Source: Dendrolimus kikuchii | Taxonomy: Eukaryota > Arthropoda > Insecta > Lepidoptera > Lasiocampidae | DNA: 64,000 nt | Direction of reading: 5' to 3' | Assembly (NCBI GenBank): GCA_019925095.2 | Contig: CM034412.1 | Location: forward strand, 4,610,001-4,674,000 | Shown here: one piece after another, positions 57,201 through 64,000 of the stretch | Layout: each line of letters starts with the position of its first letter | How positions within the stretch are numbered: position 1 is the stretch's first letter | Notes under the pieces: generated by a model | What the model was told of the DNA's origin: nothing | Databases searched by the model: none | What the model saw: only the letters and a program-made list of their open reading frames with translations | Program-made: the position numbers and the translations under genes

Positions 57201-60200
57201 GGAAGGTTTAAAGGTGAGTGAATATGAAAAAATACTTGGAATATAGTAAAAACAACAATTTCGCTTTCCCTTAGAAAATATTCCTACCTGTCAAACATTT
57301 GATGTTCGTCCCGTCGTTTAGAAATAAATTACATTTAAAAGTCGTTCAGAAACCAAATTGAATTTAAAAGTGAAGTTTTCTGTCGTTTTGAATGTCAACC
57401 GTTTGATGTTCGTTCCGGTTAAGTATTGACCACATTTTTTACTAAACTTAAACATTCTGCAATTGATTCTGAGGCGGTACAAAGTTTGCCGGGTCAGCTA
57501 GTTTATTTATAATTTTACTCTCATTTTGTTGTGTACTAAAAAAATATCTATTTCGGCTACCTGGTATGTAAAGTTACATCGCTAGAAAATTTCCATCTCG
57601 ACCGGTCGCATACTTAACAGCATGCCACATTTACTATAGAAACACTATAAGTATTAGACTTACAATAACAAGCTCCCTTGTTAAAGACGTCCGCATGATA
57701 GTGGTTGGTGTTGTCGCACTTGTCGCACCTGTCACCGGCCAGCCCCTTGGTGCTGCAGTAACACCGGCCCGTATCCGGCGCGCACGCAACCGCCTGAGAG
57801 TTGCATTCGCATGCTACACAAAAGTAAATAATTCATTCATTTTACTTTCCGCGAGACTTCGATCGGTTATTTAAAAAAAAAGTAGTTGTAGCATCGAGAG
57901 GTAGAAGTTAAATGATACTTCAGATGGGAAAGAGTAGTATCCACTGTCGAGTGCTGATGTGAACTGAAGGTAACTAATTTATTTTGGATATGGTAATCTT
58001 AAGTACAAATATTAACAAGTCGTATAGCTAGTACAATATATAGTAGTGTGTGAGAGGGACGGATGATGTGCGAGCGAGATAGAGCAACTATTGACATGTG
58101 CGCTGCCACGTTGCGCTGGCCAGTAGTGTGTTGTCCGCTGCGGTGACAAGTCGTATGCAGCTCTCATAATACAGTGAAATGGAAAGATAGAATATTCAGT
58201 GAGTAAACAATAGTCTGTCTAATGTAAATCGGGATTGATATTATTTTTAACAAAAATCAAAACCGACTTGAAAAGTAACTAAAAACAAAAAATAAATATT
58301 TTTGCTACTACATCTTGAAATATTAATGAAACCACCGTAATTAATTGATACGGATTTATTTCTATATAGCGTGAAACACTTTTACAACTAGTTGAGACAA
58401 GAAGAAGGACACGCATATAAGTGTGAGCGAATGAGGCATAAAGTCGCGTTCCATATACCACAAAAATAAAAGACAACAAGTATAATATAGGATTTTTTTT
58501 TTACTTTACACTTTTAGTTACTTTTGAAATTAGTTTAAATATTTGTAATATTTAAATTTTTTTAATGTATGTTACGCAAATACTTGTATAGCTTTAGAAA
58601 AAAGACATGTATGAAACACGTTGTACGTGCTTATACTAATATTCGAAGGTTGCTCTCTATGTCCCTGAAATCCACTCATCAGATCCTGACAATGAAGTTT
58701 ATGGTTTTCCCCCAATATTCGAGATACAGATTAGTACTGCAATGGTCTCCCACAGTCCTCCCGCCGCAGGGCTGCAATTCTCTTTTCTTTTTGAACTTAC
58801 GTTGGCACACACCTCTGTTGAGGGGATTCCCCCAATGTCCGGGGGCAAATATATCGCAGTGGGCCCCTGCGGCCCTCCTGCCGTAGGGCTGCAAATCTAT
58901 CGATTCTTTTTACACTTACGTTGGCACACACCCCTGCTGAGGGGATTCCCCCAATGTCCGGGGGCAAATATATCGCAGTGGGCTCCCGCGGCCCTCCTGC
59001 CGGAGGGCTGCAAATCTATGGATTCTTTTCACACTTACGTTGGCACACACCCCCGTTGAGGGGATTCCCCCAATGTCCTGGGGCGCATATATCGCAGTGG
59101 TCCCCCACGGTCCTCCCGTTGCAGGGCTGCATACACCTCGATTGGGCGTCGCAGATCGAATGTCCGTTGCATTGGCACAGGGGGCATCTCGTGAAGTGCC
59201 ATCTGGTGGCGAAAAATAGTATTAGAGGCATATAGTAATTTTTTAAATAAGAGAGAAAAGTTCTTGTTGAGTGGGGTCATTAAAAGAGTCAGTTTAATTC
59301 CCTGCTACATCTCGGATAATGTTAGTACAAGTGTTAACTAAGATTCATTTATTTGTGTTAGCAACGCTTATAGACCTTTGTAACACCAGGGGCGAAGCAA
59401 AAGCGCCATCTATCTTGCAAATCCGTCTATTTCAAGAAATCGATATCATTTATCGGGACAAAAAGTATCCTATGCACTACTACTATACACTGACCGGGTA
59501 TATAAGCCAGCCAGGTGTCGGGTTTGATTGAAATCTGTTAAGTGAAAACTACACGTGATGCCCTAACAGACAGGCAAATATAATCAAGACAGACAGAGGT
59601 CTCCCCGTCTATTGTAAATTCTAAAAGCAGCATTTTCAGAACGTGCCTATCCGAATTAAACCCCTATTTTTTTTACATTTTTAAATGCATTCTACAATCT
59701 TGAACCATTTACAGATTTATTATATTACAGTAGTCTCACTAATCCGGCACTTCCAATAATGCGGCACCCTTCACTCACGACTCCCTCACCAGTCCTTACT
59801 CTCGTTCCGCGCTTGGCTCAGCACCGGCATCAGTATAACCTCATTTTTTTTACAATAGCACCTTATGTTTACCTTATTTATTTAACCGTTGTTTTCAAGT
59901 TGAAAATAATGTAGTTAAAATGGCAAGTACACTGCGGCATGCTTTATTTTATTTGCATTTTTTTTTATATGATCCAATAAACATAGCGACAAAATTGCTA
60001 AGCTGCTCACACTAAAATGATCACGATATGTAATGAGTAATGACAGTGATATTTAAATAGTAGCACAGATTACTATGATTAGCAGGTTTTATTAGTTTAA
60101 TTTTGTAGGCAAAGGAATTAATGTAAACTTGTCCCTAATGACGTCATCGGAGAATTTTTTTCAATATCGAATTTCAAAAAAACTAACACTTAAAACACAA

Positions 60201-62852
60201 AAATATTCAAATTAGTATCTTAAAATACCTTATTTTACGTAACAAAAATATAAAATCAGAGGGTATTTTTTTGAACAATCCCAATTCGGCACCTCCTAGT
60301 TTTTAGTAGTGCCGGTTTAGAAAGACTACTGTCTAGATAGATAGATAGAAATGACGCATTAGTTGGATGTGAAAAAAGTAAATAGCACCTCCTAGGCGGC
60401 GGGGACTGACCTGTGCTGCTGACACAGCTGGGGGTCGTGGGGCCTGCGCGCGCCCCCCGGCAGGCAGGCGCCCTGCCCCCCGCCGCGGCCGTCGTCGCAC
60501 CAGCCGCACGCGGGCTCCTGCCGGCACGCGTCGCAGGCCACGTGCGCCGCGCAGCCCGCCGCGTTGCCGCACACGGCGGTGCCGCTGCCCCCGTTCGTCG
60601 CCCACAGCCGGCACCCGCCCAGCGGGAACGACGCGCCGTACGCATTCTACAACGGGGACGTGGACATGTTTTACAATTTTCAATATTATACTATAAGTAG
60701 GGTAAACTATACCGTTGTTGACGCCCAGTCAATTTATTTAATATTGGGATATGCCCGCGACTTCGTCCAGGCTTGACTTGAAATTCCAGGGACGCGAAGT
60801 AAAGCAGCATAAAAAAAATGTAAACTATCGTTATAGTGAAAATTGTGTGGGAATAAGCCAATTTTTATGCACCCAAACAAGTTCAAATAGCTCCCGAGAG
60901 AATTCCCGCGGGATTTCCGAATTAAAAAATATCACACATGTTATTAAATAAAATTTGCTATCGACCAGTGCATTTTTTTTATTGGAATTCATTTTTTTTT
61001 AATTGGCCATTTTAAATCATTACCAGAAAAATTTCCGCAGGATTCCCGGGATAAGAAGAAGAAAGAATTTGCTGTCGATCAGCGAAAACCGCATCGAAAT
61101 CAACCCGGCAGTTTTTAAGTGAATCCCGAATAAACAAAAAGTAATCGACAATCAGACAAGAAATTTAAATAAAATGCAAAGTGTTCTCCGTCGTTTATAT
61201 AGTCTATTCCAGTTGATTTTTTTAGCTAGCTTCAATGTACAGACACGGTATATTTAGAATTTTGTAATATTATAGATTTCTTAATTTTTTTAATGAAATA
61301 CTAGAGTGCCAATCATTGGGTGGGGTGTCAAAAATGGTATATGTTACCCTACCTATAAGTCTCAACTCACGAAAGAGTTTTTGGCGGGAATTAAAATCGG
61401 ATCTTGTGCTGTGAAGTTTTATCTTCTAAAATTGTGTAAAATTACTCTAAAATTAACAACAGTTGTAAGAAATAAAATATATTTTGAGTAGTAGTTATGT
61501 GTTTTTGTGAGAAATGTGAACTGGGTCGTCAAACGTGGCCTTTCGTGTTGTCACAAGACCTCTGTTGAATGACGTCAGTTGATAACCTACAATTCAGCCG
61601 AGCTATAAGTAGACTTGAGAAAATGAAGAAACTATGTAATCGAAGATGTAGATCAAATAACTCAAGTCACACACACACACAGTCGGGCTACGTTCCAAGT
61701 TTCCGCCGAATGAATGAAAACACTTTGCTGTTCACCAAAAATTAAAACTACGTTCTTAAAATTAAGTACAGTAAACGTTGAACAAAGGGCGGCCTTATCG
61801 CTTAAAGCGATCTCTTCCAGGCAATCCCCTAAACTAAGAACAATGCTAAGACAACAGTGGCGGTGAAGACAATAAATAATAAGAAACATTCCAAGAATAA
61901 GTAAAAATAATAATAATAATATACTGTATACGAGTCGCAGGACTCGAATTAAAAAGCCGTTGGAATTATAATAGAGTTTATTAGAACTATATAAACACGT
62001 ATAACAGGCACAAATATAACTGAACACAATCAGTCCAAACATAATGCGCGGTTCAATAACACGCGCAACGTCCATCACTAAATAGATTACCGAATATACA
62101 CAAGTCTTGCCTCGCGGCTGGTTATCGCGCGACTGCTTCATCCCTCCATTGGGGCATGGTTTTATACTGTACAAATACAATATATCTGCTCGACCGCGTG
62201 GACTGAATTTCCTAGAATCACACCTGGCTAATGACTACCATAAAAGATTACAATACACAATGGTCTGTTTTTCTAATCATAAATTTTAAACACAAAGTAA
62301 ACAATATAATTCCAAATGTCGCAAAGGTAATAAAACGTCTACAGGTATTCAGGTGTGAATTTGTCTTTTGTCGGCGCTTAGGTCGTAACAATACTTTTTA
62401 TACTATACAAAAATAACATATATCTATATATAGAATCAGCAGCATGTTTTAGACTTGAGAGGACCAAAGATATTTAGTAACCATCAGTTTAAAAGACAAT
62501 ATGGATTTAGCCTTGTCTGATGTTGAGTGGCAGTGAGTTCCATAAACGGACAGCCTGTACCGTGAAAGAGTTATCGACGAAAGAAGAAATGTGTACAGGT
62601 GTCATTAAGGAGAGATTATTACTAGATTATTATTAGGCCGATTACTGGACGAAACCGAACGTTTCGTCCGAAAGTGGTCGTAACCGAAACATCGGTTAGT
62701 CGTTGGATGGAGATTATATAAAAATACAATACGATACCTTGTCGACACACCGGCCCGCGGAGGCGCACCATATGCAATCCTCGGCGGTGCAATTGGCGCA
62801 CGTCTTGAGCGACGCGCATGTCGCCCCACAACCACCACCGACGGACACACTT
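51088..62852 (-). CDS. Attractin/distracted-like transmembrane protein, 3' eight exons (partial gene)
   Basis: The eight coding exons, in transcription order, are 62738-62852, 60411-60646, 59039-59202, 57664-57813, 56613-56838, 54658-54868, 53659-53764 and 51088-51287 (stop TGA 51088-51090). Each inner boundary is AG/GT, and every junction phase fits (0,2,1,1,2,0,1). The encoded order is PSI-type Cys-rich segments, a laminin-EGF pair, the conserved DYQFTFNLS region, a juxtamembrane strand, a Leu-rich transmembrane helix followed by WKIKQ, then a cytoplasmic tail with EMEQMASRPF and LAVASALV. This order and these motifs are those of animal attractin (Drosophila distracted), a single-pass cell-surface protein that in mammals acts in melanocortin/agouti signalling and myelin maintenance. 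The CUB, Kelch and C-type lectin exons should lie upstream, beyond 64,000. The cytoplasmic end is shorter than I recall for the mammalian protein. The introns are full of transposons. The family call is strong; function in this species is inferred from homology. Confidence 0.93.
51390..51675 (+). repeat. Copy of the 37670-37970 repeat
   Basis: It ends GACATACAACAAT and abuts the tRNA-derived SINE. It begins about 100 bp upstream of the last attractin exon acceptor. Confidence 0.65.
51680..51975 (-). mobile_element. tRNA-derived SINE, lepidopteran type
   Basis: On the minus strand it has a tRNA-like head, with an A box (TAGCGTAATGG) and a B box (GGGTTCGATC) at about 51910-51970. It runs to a tail reading CAGCAGTGGGACATTTATGG, a tail familiar from lepidopteran SINEs. 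It is not a functional tRNA: the anticodon arm is disrupted. Confidence 0.7.
52050..52340 (+). pseudogene. Degenerate LINE reverse transcriptase C-terminal fragment
   Basis: Frames read LGHVERMGEDRSVRKAYLGRP, then GRPKYRFKDRVEADLFKL, matching the GHV-R-M...GRP...R-D-V-DL pattern of LINE C-termini. Stops interrupt it. It contains a 15-bp-arm palindrome at 52184-52232. Confidence 0.6.
53659..53764 (-). CDS. Attractin-like exon: cytoplasmic MASRPF segment
   Basis: This 106-nt exon lies between TTTTTTCAG and GTAAGT. It encodes RRRQRLFVEMEQMASRPF and then a Gly-rich end. The EMxQMASRPF motif is the signature of the attractin and MEGF8 cytoplasmic tail, which in vertebrates recruits MGRN1-type ligases. 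Confidence 0.9.
53950..54250. repeat. Diverged relative of the solo LTR family
   Basis: It starts TGTTACGAATTTG. It shares GCCGTTGAAATTAT and the later AACTGAACACAAT spacing with the LTRs at 39009 and 61925. Its 3' end is unclear. Confidence 0.35.
54658..54868 (-). CDS. Attractin-like exon: juxtamembrane strand and transmembrane helix
   Basis: This 211-nt exon encodes NVTLTTFFVYVYDF, QISFSQYPKLN and then a hydrophobic FFITFSSCFLLLLLVAAAL helix ending in WKIKQ. The equivalent attractin segment has the same FF-TFFSCFL-LLLVAA-WKIKQ layout. An RTE-like fragment sits about 50 bp upstream of its acceptor. Confidence 0.95.
54922..55394 (+). mobile_element. Diverged RTE-like LINE 3' end in an attractin intron
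   Basis: Codons such as YGSESWVWQKKHESRINAVEM and LRWFGHVE show kinship with 43491-44768. The tail is (TATG)n. The 12-bp direct repeat GTATAATTCGGA flanks it (54910-54921, 55395-55406). It lies about 50 bp from the acceptor of the transmembrane exon. Confidence 0.85.
56613..56838 (-). CDS. Attractin-like exon: membrane-proximal ectodomain
   Basis: This 226-nt exon follows CCCCAG and encodes DLAVDYQFTFNLSKKEDR...AINF, one of the best conserved attractin stretches. Potential N-glycosylation sites NLT and NCT are visible. The donor is TATAA/GTGAGT, phase 2. Confidence 0.92.
57006..57501 (+). mobile_element. Two Helitron-like elements head to tail
   Basis: 57006-57095 is the 3' end of one element: hairpin GCAGA...TCTGC, then CGGGACCGCTAG. 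It abuts directly the TC start of a second at 57096-57501, which ends GGGTCAGCTAG and matches 28475-28865. It lies in an attractin intron. Confidence 0.75.
57664..57813 (-). CDS. Attractin-like exon: second laminin-EGF repeat
   Basis: This 150-nt exon, bounded TAG/ and /GTAAGT, encodes the CECNSQA...DTGRCYCSTKGLAGDRCDKC pattern, corresponding to the second laminin-EGF module of attractins. Both ends are phase 1, so it could be skipped without shifting the reading frame. Confidence 0.9.
58743..59097 (-). repeat. Three tandem partial copies of an attractin exon
   Basis: Units start at 58743, 58860 and 58979 (period 117-119). They lead into the true exon 3' part, which starts at 59098. Each full unit carries the last 90-odd nt of the laminin-EGF exon and a GTAAGT donor. 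Confidence 0.92.
59039..59202 (-). CDS. Attractin-like exon: laminin-type EGF repeat
   Basis: This 164-nt exon encodes WHFTRCPLCQCNGHSICD and then GDHCDICAPGHWGNPLNGG, the canonical laminin-EGF spacing of attractins. The start is phase 2 and the donor CAAC/GTAAGT is phase 1. The 3' part of this exon plus its donor is tandemly copied downstream (58743-59097). Confidence 0.9.
59727..60332. mobile_element. Element with ACAGTAGTCT inverted ends (Tc1/pogo-like), with inserted repeat
   Basis: The ends are ACAGTAGTCTCACTAATCCG and (inverted) ACAGTAGTCTTTCTAAACCG, both continuing GCAC. Its interior 59985-60285 is a dispersed repeat also found at 22250-22545. Confidence 0.5.
60411..60646 (-). CDS. 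Attractin-like exon: second PSI-type Cys-rich segment
   Basis: This 236-nt exon opens with NAYGASFPLGGC, directly comparable to the NAY-ASFP-G-C segment of attractins. It continues with CDACRQEPACGWCDDG and a Gly-rich loop. It is strikingly GC-rich compared with its AT-rich flanks, so the antisense strand carries long spurious ORFs. The donor is ACAG/GTCAGT (phase 2). Confidence 0.88.
61010..61165 (-). repeat. Helitron-like dispersed repeat, inverted copy
   Basis: Reverse-complement similarity to 26440-26760, including the AACCGCATCGAAATC block. Confidence 0.4.
61925..62390. mobile_element. Solo LTR, same family
   Basis: 466 bp, from TGTATACGAGTCGCAGG to GGTCGTAACA, flanked by ATAC (61921-61924, 62391-62394). 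It lies about 350 bp from the first PSI exon of the attractin-like gene. Confidence 0.75.
62738..62852 (-). CDS. Attractin-like exon: first PSI-type segment
   Basis: This 115-nt exon starts after TAG (phase 2) and ends AAG/GTATCG (phase 0). It encodes a run with the spacing C-x3-C-x5-C-x2-C-x4-C-x2-C-x6-C, including KTCANCTAEDCIWC and RCVDK. This matches the PSI/plexin-like block that follows the lectin domain in attractins. It is the most 5' exon of the gene seen in this window. Confidence 0.88.
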
Positions 62853-62874
62853 CTAGAACAAACGAGGGAACTTA

Positions 62875-63453
62875 ATCTATACATATAATAAAATTGTAGA
62901 GGTCGAATTTCTGTACAATAAAAAAAAATGCTAAAAACTGAGTCAGGGGGATGTAAGAAGTGAAATAGGACTAATTCATCCGTGCAGGAATGGAGAAAGA
63001 ATACAGTTTCCTGCGGCCGGGCGGCCTGTCGTAAGAGGCGACCAAACAACCCACAGCCAGGTGGTAGGGCATTTGCCCGACTGGATCGCTAGCACCCCTG
63101 GTCTAGAGTATGTTCTTTAAGAGAGCAGCATCGCATTTGTAGCACCTTTGGTGTTGCAAATGTCCATAGGCGATGGTAACCGCTTTCCATCAAGTGGGTC
63201 GTCTGCCTGTTTGCTGAACTCATGCAATAAAAAAATTAAAAAAATAGATTTTTTCAAATTTTTTGTTTCTCTGTGTGTCTGTTTGTACTGGCTAATCGCC
63301 GAAACGACTGGACCGATTTCAATGAAATTTTGTATGGTGGTAGCTTATATCCCTAGCCAACATATAGGTTACTTTTGATCCCGAAAAATTAAAGAATTCC
63401 CGTGGGATAGTTAAAAAACCGCACCATGCAGACGAAGTCGCAGGCATCAGCTA
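62875..63453 (+). mobile_element. Helitron-like repeat interrupted by a SINE
   Basis: It starts near TCTATACATATAATAAAATT and ends GCAGGCATCAGCTAGT. The copy at 534-805 is uninterrupted over the same stretch, showing that 62977-63240 is an inserted SINE. A (TA)n tract follows. Confidence 0.65.
62977..63240 (+). mobile_element. SINE (main family), internally deleted, inside a Helitron-like repeat
   Basis: It runs from CATCCGTGCAGGAATGG to ATGCAATAAAAAAATT. The middle third (the CGCCATAACAACC region) is missing. Confidence 0.8.
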
Positions 63454-63509
63454 GTATATATATATATATATATATAAAATGTATATATAGGAAACTATAC
63501 CATTGGTTT

Positions 63510-63775
63510 CTTGTAATTTTTTTTTATTGCAGTAGTTCAGCAGACAGGCAGACGGCCCACTTGATGGAAAGCGGTTACCATCGCCTATGGACATTTGCAA
63601 CACCAAAGGCGCTACAAATGCGCTGCTGCTCTCTTAAAGGACATACTCTAGACTAGGGGTGCTAGCGATTCAGTCGGGCAAGTGCCCTACCACCTGGCTG
63701 TGGGTTGTTCTGTCGCCTCTTACGACAGGCCACCCCAACGCAGGAATTTGTATCTTTCTCCGTTCCTGCACGGAT
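63510..63775 (-). mobile_element. SINE (main family)
   Basis: TTTTTTTTATTGCAGTAGTTCAGC to GTTCCTGCACGGAT, with the same middle-third deletion as 62977-63240. Confidence 0.82.
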
Positions 63776-64000
63776 AATTTAATTAATTAATTGCATTAGA
63801 TAATAAGATGTTACCTTCACGCCCATTTGTTTATATGTAAATAATATTAGAATTTATTGTGACATATTATTGGCACCCTATTATTATATTTTTTAAATTC
63901 AAAACTTAAGATATCTTAAAAATATATATTTTTATCTTGTAGTCATACAATTATAATAGTAATATTATTGTATGGTTACCAAATATTTTTTTTTAACGAT

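Noticed and set aside
60413..60700. 95-codon plus-strand ORF and other overlapping GC-rich ORFs
   Set aside because: Antisense to the phase-consistent PSI exon of the attractin-like gene.

Overview
The window is AT-rich eukaryotic, intron-containing DNA, most likely from a moth or butterfly. The evidence is insect-type GT-AG genes, dispersed lepidopteran-style SINEs (including a tRNA-derived one with a tail ending near GTGGGACATTTATGGGCTGA), Helitron-like repeats ending in CTAG, and an R1-clade non-LTR retrotransposon. There is no bacterial-style gene content, rRNA, functional tRNA or CRISPR array. Most open frames longer than 60 codons are antisense shadows or repeat sequence. The host genes consist of short exons that were recognised by splice-site and phase consistency.

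Host genes, all on the minus strand. (1) 51,088-62,852: the last eight coding exons of an attractin/distracted-type membrane protein. They encode PSI, laminin-EGF repeats, the membrane-proximal region, the transmembrane segment and the cytoplasmic tail. All seven splice phases agree, and the 5' half lies beyond the window. (2) 22,724-30,687: a complete nine-exon gene for a secreted CAP (SCP/TAPS, antigen-5-like) protein of 422 residues, with an unusual acidic C-terminal extension. All eight splice phases agree. (3) 2,035-5,824: three small intronless ORFs of 45-50 codons encoding paralogous, extremely cysteine-rich peptides with a hydrophobic middle segment. They are too short for routine gene calling and are the best candidate here for an undescribed family. 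(4) 8,549-11,133: three phase-compatible 3'-terminal exons of an unrecognised basic protein. A possible lone terminal exon lies at 13,323-13,445.

Mobile DNA dominates the rest. A 7.1 kb R1-clade element (14,441-21,563, minus) has a 15-bp target duplication, a gag split into two frames at slippery homopolymers, and an ORF2 with an internal deletion and frameshifts. A short LTR retrotransposon (42,465-46,021; 141-bp LTRs; 5-bp duplication) contains an RTE-like insertion and a SINE, and the SINE's 5' junction carries a 29-bp inverted copy of flanking DNA. There are also solo LTRs, a hAT element with an 8-bp duplication next to a CAP exon, a PIF/Harbinger-like element with a MADF remnant, Helitron-like elements (one tandem pair), a degenerate mariner, several MITE families and about 13 SINE fragments.

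Region by region: 0-8.2 kb holds the Cys-rich cluster among repeats; 8.5-14.4 kb an unknown gene and repeats; 14.4-21.6 kb the R1 element; 22.7-30.7 kb the CAP gene; 31-50 kb a repeat-rich, apparently gene-free stretch; 51-63 kb the attractin 3' half; 63-64 kb SINE/Helitron sequence.
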